DNA from: Siphonodentalium dalli
Taxonomy: Eukaryota > Mollusca > Scaphopoda > Gadilida > Siphonodentaliidae
Length of the DNA stretch: 64,000 bases
Assembly: GCA_032622095.1 (NCBI GenBank)
Contig: CP136061.1
Coordinates: 16,554,440 to 16,618,439, forward strand
Direction of reading: 5' to 3'
In this document: positions 45,338-56,280 of the stretch, piece after piece
How the letters are laid out: every line of letters begins with the position of its first letter
How positions within the stretch are numbered: the stretch's first letter is position 1
Notes under the pieces: model-generated
Databases searched by the model: none
The model's input: only the letters and a program-made list of their open reading frames with translations
Told to the model about the DNA's origin: nothing
Made by a program: the position numbers and the translations under genes

Positions 45338-45982
45338 TCAGAGTACTTCTTTTCGAATATCAGAATCGGTGATAACGATATTTTGAAATTGTTCGTACGT
45401 CACCGTCCTTTCAATGTTTTTGGCTTCGTCTTTAAACACACGAAATAACTCGCTTTCATCGGTTCTATTGAAAGCGATAGCGAATAACTCCGGCCACATT
45501 TGGTTCGGCTGTAAACACACGTCGTGATCGTTTTGGCTGGGTCTGTTATTTATACAGCCGTAACAAGCTTTTTCCACTTCAACGCGTAATTGCTTTCGAA
45601 CCAGTTCGGCGTAAATGGTAATTAACATTCCACGTAGATCGTCACAGTGTGTGGCCGGAACGGGTGTTAATAGCTCTTCCTGTTCCTTTATACTTTGATC
45701 TATATTCTGCATATTCTTCTTCAATTCGTCCAATTCTTTAGTTTTGAGTGTGATTCCGTACGATGACGGGTTGAGATTTCCGTCGTTTCGATAAAACTTG
45801 CGGATATGTATTAGGGTACATCCCGCGTAAATACAAACGTTGATATATCTGTCCCTTCCTAAATAAATCATATCCGTTTCCGTCCCGTCTATTCCTTGAA
45901 TACGACTGTGAATTTCCGTTATTAATTGATTGATAGAACTGGCGACATAAAATAATTCATGAGAGGCCGGGACGTTGTACAA
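45338..45982 (-). CDS. PC4-like ssDNA-binding protein of the Polinton-like element
   Basis: The frame contains a PC4 / transcriptional coactivator p15-like core at about residues 44-90: RYINVCIYAGCTLIHIRKFY followed by NPSSYGITLKTKELDELKK. This is the strand pattern with I.IR.fy..dG...P...GI.L. A C-terminal helical region follows, with Cys pairs (ACYGCINNRPSQNDHDVC). It ends at 45338. The frame opens without an ATG: position 45982 is TTG and codons stay open further upstream to about 46045, so the start is uncertain or supplied by another exon. PC4 proteins bind single-stranded or melted DNA, which fits a replicating element with a strand-displacing polymerase. The first ~20 codons lie in the ~700-bp direct repeat. 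Confidence 0.6.
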   Translation of the reverse strand: MYNVPASHELFYVASSINQLITEIHSRIQGIDGTETDMIYLGRDRYINVCIYAGCTLIHIRKFYRNDGNLNPSSYGITLKTKELDELKKNMQNIDQSIKEQEELLTPVPATHCDDLRGMLITIYAELVRKQLRVEVEKACYGCINNRPSQNDHDVCLQPNQMWPELFAIAFNRTDESELFRVFKDEAKNIERTVTYEQFQNIVITDSDIRKEVL

Positions 45983-46621
45983 ACACCAGAGCGCATTGCA
46001 CTCGAGTGTTTCACAAAATATTCCCTGCCTCGAATGAATTACTTCACGTCACCATTTCAATCAAGTGATATATATAATTTAATTACAATCGTCCATCCAC
46101 GGAATACTGTGAAACAACTGGCTGTCACACATTTTGCGAGTTAGGTTATTTCTCGATAACCTAAATTTCTTGATTACTTTTCCGGTTACAGATATGACAG
46201 TACCGTCGAGTGACCACGCCTATACCATCGAGTGACCACGCCTATACCGTCGAGTGACCACGCCTTTACCGCCCGAGTGACCACGCCTTTACCGCCCGAA
46301 TGACCACACCTATACCGTCGAGTGACCACGCCTATACAGTCGAGTGAACAAGCCTATAAGACACATAAACAAGATTTATCATTGCAAAGAAATGAACACT
46401 GAAATTAAAACAGACATGGGTTTCTCTCACCACGGTCGAATATATCAATCACACGTGATCAGTTGCGACTAGCCAGTCAAAACCGCTGAATCGACGACGC
46501 GATTTCATCACTCGATGAATAACAGTTTTGATTGACAGTGTCTCTTTCAACTTAACGTGTCTTTTTTTGTCGGTAATAGTATCAATGTTATACGCTCCTT
46601 ATTCTTTTAACTTCTACTTTT
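45922..46621. repeat. ~700-bp direct repeat, copy 1
   Basis: Practically identical to 48028-48723 (offset 2,102 bp). I noticed one substitution near 46418 and a 4-bp indel at the left edge. It includes the 5' part of the PC4-like frame and a 21-22 bp tandem repeat, GAGTGACCACGCCTATACCG, seven units (46205-46355). Confidence 0.9.
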
Positions 46622-47200
46622 CCAAATTCGTTCACAGCCACCTCGGCCAAACAGTTTTACGCGAAAATTATTTGGGATGAGTCTGAAAAAGTTGGTCGAA
46701 AAGTGGTCTGAACGATGCTAGGGTCGAAAAACAATGGGATTTGGGGCAAATGACTCTGGGAACGAATAATTGGGCAGAACAATGTTTGGGTCGAAACTAA
46801 AAAATAATAGGTCGAAAATAGCGAAAATGACAGGGTTGACCCCAGAATCATTCGTAGCCACCCGGCCAAATACTTTGGGCCGATTTTTAAAACGTGGGTC
46901 GAAAAGTGGTCCGAGCTCTGCTCGGGTCGAAACACGTTGTCATTTGGTGGAAAATACTCTGGGAACATACTCAGTGATCTTTAACAAAATATCGGGAAAT
47001 TAGGGGACATGATTCTGGGAAGGTAATGGGTGATATGGGACGAAAATTGGGTCCAACATTTTTGGGGTCTAAACTGAAAAAAATAGGTCGAAAATATGGA
47101 AATTGACAGAAAATTACAGGGATGACTCCAAAATCGTCCATAGCCACCGTGGCCAAATAGTTTGCGGCAGCAAAACGTTTGGTCAAGTTTAAAAGAGTGG
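46622..47200. repeat. Diverged ~210-260 bp tandem repeat
   Basis: The blocks repeat TTCGTTCACAGCCACCTCGG, CCAAACAGTTTTACG-like and GGGTCGAAAAGTGGTC motifs about three times (starts near 46625, 46845 and 47115). Minus-strand frames in it (FRPTFS/FSSHIT type) are repeat by-products. Confidence 0.6.
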
Positions 47201-47465
47201 GTCATAATTTGTTCCGAGCGCTGGTATTAGTATTGATGAATATTATAGCCCAGAAATGTAAAATTGAACCAGCATTAAGCAAAAGGTCAAAATGCACGCT
47301 GAATGTCGCAGAATGAGATGTATTCAAATAATTCACACACATTTACTTATTTGTATAGACATGAGATTTACTTGATAATATATATTTGTAACAATAAGAA
47401 TTTCACTGTTGCAACATTACACACTACGTGACTAAGTATAATGAGTATTAGCTTTAAAATAAAAT
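47201..47465. other. Non-coding stretch
   Basis: Part (AACCAGCATTAAGCAAAAGGT at 47267, preceded by ATGAATATT) resembles 51743-51800 (GAACCGGCATTAAGCAAAAT), suggesting another dispersed repeat. Confidence 0.4.
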
Positions 47466-47469
47466 ACGA

Positions 47470-47632
47470 ATAATCACGTGATTGAACTGGTGACCCATAC
47501 TATAAATAGAGAGTAACCACGTGATTTAACTGGTGACCCATACTATAATTAGAGAGTAATCACGTGATTTAACTGGTGACCCATACTATAAATAGAGAGT
47601 AACCACGTGATTTAACTGATGACCCATACTAT
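47470..47632. repeat. 43-bp tandem repeat, four units
   Basis: AATCACGTGATTTAACTGGT plus GACCCATACTATAAATAGAGAGT is repeated four times with few changes. Confidence 0.9.
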
Positions 47633-47633
47633 T

Positions 47634-47745
47634 TCATGAGAGACAGGGACGTTGTACAAACACCAGAGGCATTGCACTCGAGTGTTTTACCAAATAGTTC
47701 CTGCCTCGAATGAATTACTTCACATCATCAGTTCACTCAAATGAT
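47634..47745. repeat. Third, diverged and partial copy of the direct repeat
   Basis: TTCATGAGAGACAGGGACGT, ACAAACACCAGAGGCATTGC and CTGCCTCGAATGAATTACTT match positions 45957-46050 with substitutions and a deletion. Confidence 0.8.
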
Positions 47746-48027
47746 TATTCTATTTATTATATTCCACTATAAACATGCCGATGTCAATGCGGAACTTTAT
47801 TATTATGTTAATTAGCATATAATTATGATATTCAATTTGTGTTGGGTAACTTAGTGTTGAGTGTGAGATGAACATTGGTGATAAGGGTGGTTGAACACTA
47901 TTATTAACATTAAAAGTCACTTTTAAAATGGAACTATATTTGTTCTTGGAGGTGTCTTTACTTCCTCTTTGGTTGTGATAAAGAAATCAATATCAATTTT
48001 ATTTAGCCACAACCGTATGGAGAGTAA
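47746..48027. other. Non-coding stretch
   Basis: Nothing recognised. Confidence 0.3.
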
Positions 48028-48723
48028 TTAATTGATTGAACTGGCGACATAAAATAATTCATGAGAGGCCGGGACGTTGTACAAACACCAGAGCGCATTG
48101 CACTCGAGTGTTTCACAAAATATTCCCTGCCTCGAATGAATTACTTCACGTCACCATTTCAATCAAGTGATATATATAATTTAATTACAATCGTCCATCC
48201 ACGGAATACTGTGAAACAACTGGCTGTCACACATTTTGCGAGTTAGGTTATTTCTCGATAACCTAAATTTCTTGATTACTTTTCCGGTTACAGATATGAC
48301 AGTACCGTCGAGTGACCACGCCTATACCATCGAGTGACCACGCCTATACCGTCGAGTGACCACGCCTTTACCGCCCGAGTGACCACGCCTTTACCGCCCG
48401 AATGACCACACCTATACCGTCGAGTGACCACGCCTATACAGTCGAGTGAACAAGCCTATAAGACACATAAACAAGATTTATCATTGCAAAGAAATGAACA
48501 CTGAAATTAAAACAGACACGGGTTTCTCTCACCACGGTCGAATATATCAATCACACGTGATCAGTTGCGACTAGCCAGTCAAAACCGCTGAATCGACGAC
48601 GCGATTTCATCACTCGATGAATAACAGTTTTGATTGACAGTGTCTCTTTCAACTTAACGTGTCTTTTTTTGTCGGTAATAGTATCAATGTTATACGCTCC
48701 TTATTCTTTTAACTTCTACTTTT
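48028..48723. repeat. ~700-bp direct repeat, copy 2
   Basis: See 45922-46621. This copy holds only the first ~20 codons of the PC4-like frame, which then runs into unrelated sequence to its left. It is therefore a truncated duplicate. Confidence 0.9.
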
Positions 48724-48821
48724 GGTGGATTTCAAGTGAAATGACGGATTGAATTATAAGAAATAACTCTTGTTTCGATTGATGTTATGAGTTATAACCG
48801 AAACGTTTGAAGCTAAATCTA

Positions 48822-50172
48822 TCTATACTATATATTTTGAGACTTCGTATATATGTGTGTGTGTACTTCATAGAATCCAAAACGCGTGTACAGATTGAGA
48901 TCAAATTTCGTATGTAAGTGTAAAATTCCACCGACACCGCCGTAGTCGTGTTTTCGAGAAGCTCTGAGCACCCTTTATCCACTCCCAAATCACCGCAAAG
49001 GCACGGCGGTGGTTAATCGCGTTGATAGTTAAAGAGCGTTCCTATCGCATTGTAGTTGATAAAGAGCGTATATGCCTAATGTCATTCTTACGTCTGGGTC
49101 TCGGCGTGTGCGTGTAAGACTGTATGCAGACATGAGCGTGTTGTGTGACGACATTCCCAACACCTAGCAGGGACAAATATCTATTAGCCAACATCAAGGC
49201 GAGTTTTGCGACGTATTAATTCAAATGCTTTCGATCAAACAATATTATCTGTCGCACTCATATTTCGTCATCTGTACGAATCCACTGCAATCGACCTATT
49301 TTTAGAACGCAGCACATGTCGCGTTGCCGTTGGTGGTGGGGTACACGGCGGGATTAATTTAAATATGTCATGTTGGTAACAATATCTAGCCGAGAATTCC
49401 TCAGACATACAGACGAATGCGACCAGCAAATTTCAAAATTGGTCACTTGACCTCCCCATGAATATCTTCTGGGAAATGCCAGGGAACGTGTGCCCATTAT
49501 CGGGCCATTGTGTGTGTCGCGGTCGCCAGGTAAATACACGTGGTTGTGAATTACGTCACGACACGTGGGTCCAGGCGGAAGTTAACATGACCCTTCCAAT
49601 GCCGCGTACGTTAGTGATACCGGAGTTATAGCGAGCCCGTGTCAATTAGAATAAAAAACATAAATTAAATTTAAAAAACATTTGTTTCTGACCAACCCTG
49701 CGAGCACGGATGGCGCGCTTTGTTTTTACAGTATATACCTTTGGTATATACCGAAATCATCCCAGATAATCACGAATATAGCATCAGATTTCTCCCCAGA
49801 TATACCGTTATAAAGCTACTGGAATCTGCCAATAAACTTGCTACCTACGGGAAGTGTCATATTCCAGGGAATGCCGATTGAGCTCAAACTTGCTACCTAC
49901 GGGAAGTGTCATATATATGTGTGTGTCCTTTATAGACTCGAACCGATTGAGCTCAAACTTGCTAAATACGGGAAGTGTCATGGACGGGTTCATTGAAAAA
50001 AAAAATCGGGTAAAATTGAAAAACAAAATTAAAAAGGCACAATTAACTCATTGAAAAACCAAAAAAAATCGATTTAAAAGGGCACAATTAACTCATTGAA
50101 AAACAAAAATATTAACTCATTGAAAAACAAAAAATTCTAATTATTGCCGCCAGTGGCGGGCTAACCTGCTAG
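48822..50172 (+). mobile_element. Helitron-like element
   Basis: Starts TCTATACTATATATTTTGAG after an A. It ends with the hairpin GCCGCCAGTGGCGGG (50146-50160) and CTAG (50169-50172) followed by T. The interior carries CTTTATAGACTCGAACCGAT repeats (49920-49980), poly-A rich tails and AAAGAGCGTT motifs. No Rep/helicase was found, so it is non-autonomous. Confidence 0.65.
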
Positions 50173-51205
50173 TACTATATATTTTGAGACTTTCGTATAT
50201 ATATATGTGTGTACTTTATAGAATCGAAAACGACTGCACCCATCGAGCTCAAAATTCGTATATAAGTGTAAAATCCCACCGACACCGCCGTGGTCGCGTT
50301 TTGGAGAAGCTCAGAGCACCGTTTCTCCCTTCCCAATCATCAAGTCATAATTTAATGAGCGTTTGTTTTTTGACGCATCGCTATAAAGAGCGTTTGTTTA
50401 CCATTCAACGCTATTAGCATCTGCAGAGAGATATACGGGAAAAACTTTTGAGTGGTTTCCTATGCGGGGAGATTTATTGGATGCCATAGTACTCTTACAA
50501 CATTTCTGCAATATAATTGCATCATTGTTATAGTATTTATGACACTTAGGTCAGGGCTTAGGGGGGTAGTTAGTGTGGATATAGGCATAATGCTTCTCAG
50601 AAATCCCGGTTACAAACCAACACTTACAATTTCGTCTTTTGCATCAGATACCAACACCTCGAGCGATCGGGACGAAACTTGGTACGTGAGTGTAGTTTGA
50701 CCAGGTGGTCGTCGTTGTCGTATTGGCGAGCCCATGCGACGCCCATGCAGCGCATGCGCAGACGAGATCTCGGAAACGGGTGGAGTTATCGACTTTAAAT
50801 TTGGTATGTGAATGTATCTTGCCCCGGATACGAATTTTATCTGGTCGCCGAGCCCGTGCGACGCCAGCTTCGCGCATGCGCAAACCAGATCTCGGAAACG
50901 GGTGGAGCTATCGACTTGAAATTTGGCATGTGAATGTATCTTGCCCCGGATACGAATTTTATCGGGTCGCCGAGTCCGTGCGACGCCAGCTTCGCGCATG
51001 CGCATACCAGATCTCGGAAACGGGTGGAGCTATCGACTTGAAATTTGGTTTTTGAATAGCCCGGACAGCGTCGGGCTCATCGTGTCTCCTCACGTTTTCA
51101 GTTCTGTATTCTGACCATTCAGTTCAATTGACGAATCAATCATTAAAACTTTTTTTAAATGTCATGTTTCTGACGAACGCCACCGGTGGCGGGCTAACCT
51201 GCTAG
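50173..51205 (+). mobile_element. Second Helitron-like element in tandem
   Basis: Begins TACTATATATTTTGAGACTT directly after the CTAG of its neighbour. It ends with the palindrome GCCACCGGTGGC (51181-51192) and CTAG (51202-51205). It contains an older element (about 50640-51085) made of three ~118-bp units with CCCCGGATACGAATTTTATC, also seen at 1-206. Confidence 0.65.
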
Positions 51206-51620
51206 AATTATATAACTGCGTTACGCGCGTTATAGACTATATCTTAAAACTGTTCGGTTATAACTCCATAACCTTAATCTTATATGTGTCCCGCCATATC
51301 AAATCCAGTTCTAACAATTTTTTACAATTTTAATAATGTTTTCTTGTATTCTTTAACAATGTTATAATTTCACCAATAAAGAGCACCAGACAACCATGAG
51401 CAGACGACACTCTTCTATATGCTTCTATATATGTGTGGGGCTCCCTGTAGGGTAATGGATGTTTTTTTATTTTATGTCCTAAAAATTGTAAGAAACATTT
51501 ATTTAAAAAAAATGAAAAAAAATTGTTAGGCCAATGCATTCTCTTATATATGCGAGGCGACATATGGTCGACTCGCATATATAAGAGAATGCATTGGCAC
51601 AGGGTAAAAAAAATCCTGAC
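51206..51620. mobile_element. Palindrome-core MITE, second end type, left palindrome lost
   Basis: The outer left end TATATGTGTCCCGCCATATC (51280-51299) and AAATCCAG are present. The spacer carries the GCCTCC/GTGTGGGGCTCCCTG segment in inverse orientation relative to 18391-18857. The right palindrome is complete (51530-51598), and CAGGGTAAAAAAAATCC follows. The left palindrome is absent. Confidence 0.6.
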
Positions 51621-53016
51621 TTATGTAAATCATACATAGGAATGTAATAATATGATTTATCTCATCATTAGCTCCTAAATCCGACCTCATTATTTTTAGT
51701 AAGACCTGTTTATACATAAGCCACCGTGCACATATTACAGTTATGATGAATATTGTATCAATGAGATGTAAACTTGAACCGGCATTAAGCAAAATGTCAA
51801 ATGTCAGAAGCTGTTTTATTTGGGAGAAAAAATGGTTAAAACAGGCAAATATGAAGATTTTGTTCAAATACTGGCTGATATGCATTTGTCTACCACATAC
51901 ATGCATTGGAGTTTCCAGGTCAGTGTGTGATGATACTATGCTGGGTCTACCTTGGTGGTCAAATTCCATGCTGCTAAATGGAAATTCTAATGCATCGATG
52001 TAGTGAACAAATACAGTAACCCATCATAATCTGATATGTGCACATGAAATTCTAGTATAAGGTAAATGCTACCAATTTATAAAACAAATTATACATATCG
52101 CAGCATATGCTCTACATGTCCAGTGATATGCCATTTTCACCTGCAAGCTGTTACAAGAACCTAACATGTGTTTTAGCTATTTTGCTGTAATACATTTTAA
52201 GATGATAACATCTCAGGACAGTGAACTCAATCTTGACTTTCGAGTCACTGTTGACATTTTGTAGACAGATCCATGACATATCAGCTGTTAAGCTCCAATT
52301 CAACTAGAGTTTTTAAAACAATTCATAGAGATGATATTTAACAGGCTGCATGCAATTGGAAATATTATTGTATCAATTGATGATATATTCAAATCTAGCC
52401 TAGGTCACTTTGCAGGATATGCACAATCCCATAATTTCTAACTATTTTCCTATTAATCTGTCAACCAGCCCATTGCTGGCATTACCCCATACCACTTTTG
52501 TTAGTCTACTGTAGCAACTTATATTTTACTAAATGACAAGCAGTCACAATTCCAGAGTTTAATAATTTAGGTGATGTGCGAGTAATATATCAACTGAGTT
52601 GATAGACATGCAAATATTCCACTGAGTAGTTGATGTACTGACGGCAGTTATTTTCTAGCCATTGCTGCCTATAGATCTTAGTTGCATCAGTTTATTTGTG
52701 TCAGTTTCACAATTCTCGAAGCTTCTTTTCGAACTTTGATGGGAAGGACGTTTTTCACCTCACCGTCTATGTAACATGCCATAGCCATCTCCACTAAGCA
52801 ACAGTCCCAGTGACATAATTATGGTGTTTTTTACAGTTATAATATGTTTTAAACTGTAACAAATGTCAAAAATGAGCACAAGAAGTTTTTAGTAGAAAAA
52901 ATGCAGGAGGTTGTAAAGATTGCGTTTTTTAGCTTTTATGATCCACTCCGGAATTCCTTCCTGCAACCGCCCCCTTTTTTAACTGACTATTACTTAGCCG
53001 CACTTGCATATCAAAA
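51621..53016. other. Region downstream of lectin gene 2
   Basis: This is the putative 3' UTR and intergenic sequence of lectin gene 2. No other gene or element was recognised. Confidence 0.4.
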
Positions 53017-53221
53017 CTAGCAAAAGTAAGAGTATTCATGGTTGCTGCACCACTTGTCACACATCCAGTAACGATTGTCTCCGTCCGTGTCTAGTCGCAT
53101 GCAGTCCACTCCTCCACCATCCGGGTTACCTGAGCACCACGCCTCCGCGAGAAGGCGGCGGCCGTCCCATGTATACATTGTGTCGTTGCTGTACTTGTCA
53201 GTTCCGTCAATCCATTTTTAT
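53017..53221 (-). CDS. Lectin gene 2, last exon: second half of C-type lectin domain, with frameshift
   Basis: The minus strand reads WIDGTDKYSNDTMYTWDGRR, then LLAEAWCSGNPDGGGVDCMR, then DGDNRYWMCDKWCSNHEYSY, ending FC and TAG at 53017-53019. This is the C-terminal CTLD half: WIDGTD, W.dGr, W..g.Pd, dC, the WM.D..C strand and the closing Cys. The acceptor is TACTTTCAG before ATAAAAATGG. With the phase-1 donor of the exon at 57493 the frame would need three or six A in the run before TGGATT, but five are present, so a 1-base deletion or sequencing error shifts the frame. The canonical EPN/QPD motif is replaced by GNPDGG, so sugar specificity cannot be inferred. Confidence 0.8.
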
Positions 53222-53912
53222 CTGAAAGTAAGTGCAATATAATTATTTTCCCACAAACACATCGCGTTATACAACATGTCAATTAAATGTACGAATGGGG
53301 GATAGGATAGGATAATTTATTTACAATACACATATGAACAATACAATGGCTGTAACACATAATCAGGTAATTCTGAATATTGTTGGGGATTAGCCTAGCC
53401 CTATCGGGCTGTCTTCCTGCTACCCCATAAAACAAGTATCACTATATATAATTGAATTGATGGCTTGTATTTCATATCCACGCACACGTACAGACCATAA
53501 TCGTATATAAAACTATATAGAACCTAATATTTAGGGCATATCACAAACAAGTATTGGTGCGGTTGTGAGACAATCCAGACGAGTTGTAAGATCGAAATTA
53601 TATTATCTCTCCATACTAATATGAACTGTTAGCAGGTTAAAGAACAAATAGATCGCCGGAAAGCCTTTTTGATGAGTGAGGTTTTGGGATAATTCAACAG
53701 TTTTACATATATGTCATGTTTATATGTATATCATAGTCATTGTTAGAGAAATCATAGCGATATGCGGTATATAATTGTGGTGTATATATGGTATTATATG
53801 GGCATTTTTAGGATCGAGAATGCGTTGGGGATTTGTCTCCGAAGTACACATGTAGTCGAGGAATTTGATGCAGGATGTTAGTTATAGCTGCCATCATCAA
53901 ACGTAAATCAAT
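53222..53912. other. Intron of lectin gene 2, proximal part
   Basis: Contains GATAGGATAGGATAATTTAT and TTAGCCTAGCCCTATCGGGC sequences that look like a dispersed-repeat tail (minus orientation, ending in TTTATTTACAATACA). No coding. Confidence 0.4.
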
Positions 53913-54943
53913 CAGTCCGCGCTGGACCACATTTTCTTTTGCCAAATAAAAATATTTTTTGCCAATTCTTTTAGAATTTGCCATGTTCTATCCCGGATAG
54001 TATCATTTTCTGCAACATTGAGTCTTATTTTGTAGTTTATCATACAACAATAAACCAATCACCGAGCAATAAAATGGTAGAAGGGTTGCTTCATCAGAAG
54101 GGCAGATTATAGGAGGATTAGCTATGTAAACACCATGACCACACTAAATACTGGTAATCCCTCACCCATCAATACTAATGCTATCAGATTAACTGCATCT
54201 TAATAGAGGTGATAACTTTTCCTAGAACTAATATAATTTTGATTGATATGAATCTTAGTCAGTCGCAACTTACTGCCGTTGCTTTGGCAAAATCACCAAA
54301 GCTGATCGATTTCATGAACCGACATTGTCGAAAGAGACATTACATGTACCAAGTGAAGAAGTGTGCATCCTCATAAATTGAAAACTGTTGGTATTGCACA
54401 ATAAATCCCCCGAGATTGGATGATGATGTTTACGCTGATCTGAAGTTTGTGCCAGACCCAACTCTTTCCTCTGTTGATGATGGAAAAACATATGAATCTT
54501 TCGCAAATGTGTATGGTAAAGACACCAACGACTCAAACCGCCCGTCACAACTAACAATCTCTGTGTCCTCGGAAAATGATTCTGCCAACGCTAAACTTCT
54601 CACTGCAAACAAAGTCAGAGATGTAATCATGTGTGTAGAGTGTGAGAAACCACGATGTGTGTATGCAAATGTTAAACTAAAGCAGCTTGAAACCAGAGCT
54701 CTGAAGGTTGTGAAGGAGAATGAATCCTACACATGTGGTGCAACAATCTTTGATGGGGAACTAAAATCAACAGTTGTCGTTCGAGCGGGTATAACCTGTC
54801 GCTCCCAAATGGAAACGGCCTACTATGCCAGTAAAACATTTAAAGCTGAGCCAGTTTGCTTCCACTCTGAAATTTCTAAATTGCCAGACTTCGCCCTCGA
54901 TGAGGACATTCAAACATTTCAATCGCTTTATACCACAGTATGA
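53913..54943 (+). mobile_element. Second MULE-family copy, left end and internal part
   Basis: CAGTCCGCGCTGGACC and TTTGCCAAA-rich subterminal sequence match the left end at 13162. The match continues through the AACCAATCACCGAGCAATAA and block A segments (54166-54227). After that this copy carries a different reading frame (54248-54943). No right end was recognised, so the border on that side is open. It lies in the intron of lectin gene 2. Confidence 0.6.
54248..54943 (+). pseudogene. Transposon-associated Cys-rich protein, one nonsense codon
   Basis: The frame from the ATG at 54248 reads KLIDFMNRHCRKRHYMYQVK then KC, meets TAA at 54374-54376, and continues in the same frame with NCWYCTINPPRLDDDVYADL and KFVPDP. 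Further on come NAKLLTANKVRDVIMCVECE with KPRCVY, then YTCGATIF. It stops at 54943. The CxxC-KPR-x-xY block is found in many uncharacterised invertebrate proteins linked to DNA transposons; the exact function is not known to me. Zinc binding is likely from the Cys pairs. One nonsense codon, and a C-terminus that may be truncated. Confidence 0.5.
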
Positions 54944-55982
54944 CCAATATGTAACAAATGCAAAGATGCAGGCTTAGAAGTGGTCGTAAGGGGGAAGAGA
55001 AATGTCAAGAAATTGAGAACAAAATAGATTGTATAACAAACTGCAATATATTTTAACTCATTCCATACACTTGTTTGGTTGTTGATACAAGTCAATGTTT
55101 TAATAAATTTTCGACACCTTTGTGTCATTTCAGTATACTAAGTACATGTAATACAGATCATTTATTCTAATTCTATTTAGGTTGTAGGTTTCCATCTTAA
55201 TAAGTTGACGTCAATTATATCATGCCATATTTTATGCATCAAACATTACATGTGATGTCACCGTCAAAATGTCACGTGCATACTGAGCCATACTCTGTCA
55301 TACTGAATCTGTTTACGGGTATTGTAATTTGTGTATAGGAAACTGATCCTCAATTTCTTGACACCTCTCTCAATTAAAATCACTTCCTTTTGTTCACTTA
55401 TAGTTGTATGATATTGAACATTAATCGAATTAATTTCCATTTTATATGCATACATAGTAGTGTATTATTATGACAACACATTTTAAGAATTACCAAACCA
55501 GTTGAAGGTTTTTCCTGGTTCTATTTAATGTTTTGTTCACTCTATCATAAGTTTGGTTAACAGAATGGGTATTAACCTAAACCAATCAAATATAATTGGG
55601 GAGGTTCTGTAGGGTATTCTTATTTCATTTTGTTGTTCACTATAGTTTAAATTCACCTTCCCTTGATTTCTTCTGGCTATCTGAGTAACTTAATGTTTGA
55701 CACAATTACCAACAGCAACTTACAGATTACACCATCAATGTGACATTTAATATGTTTAATATTTAATATGCAGACTATATACACCAAGTATTGGTATTCA
55801 CCGGGAGTAAGTATCTCTGAGTCTGAATTAATTTTGATATATTAAATCCGCTTGTATAATAATCACCAATATGATAGACTCAGATTCAGCCACAGAAGAC
55901 TGGGGAAATAATGAATATCATGTTTCATGTTCTTGTTTACATTTTATGAGAAGTTAATAAAGCTGAAGGGGTCACTCTCACC
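54944..55982. other. Intron sequence without recognised gene
   Basis: Nothing recognised. Confidence 0.3.
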
Positions 55983-56280
55983 AAAAAAGAGTGCTGAAGG
56001 GTACACAGGTTTTTCAAAATGTGCTGAAGCCTGAAGGGTACACAGGTTTTGAAATGTCGTTCTAAAGGCTGTTCAGTTTTCGTATCTGCCATGATTTCTG
56101 TTAGAGAATATTTATTTATGTTCCAATGAATATTAAAATGTACTGAAAACAAACTGTTAAAGGGCACCTGAAATTCATAAACACAATTTAACTAACGGGG
56201 TTCGTACCGATCACAAACCCTGTGTACCCTTCATCACATTTTCAAACCCTGTGTACCCTTCAGCACTTCTTTGTGTGAAA
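55983..56280. repeat. Inverted repeat, ~75-bp arms
   Basis: The arms (55983-56058 and 56205-56280) carry GTGCTGAAGGGTACACAGG twice each and its complement CCTGTGTACCCTTCAGCAC. The spacer is about 145 bp. Fold-back or MITE-like. Confidence 0.75.

Noticed and set aside
46657-47205. Minus-strand frames with repeated FRPTFS/FSSHIT segments
   Set aside because: They follow the ~210-260 bp degenerate tandem repeat and share no family.
50610-51055. Arg-rich frames on both strands (MRMREAGVARTRRPDK type)
   Set aside because: They arise from the three ~118-bp Helitron-internal tandem units, which are open on both strands.
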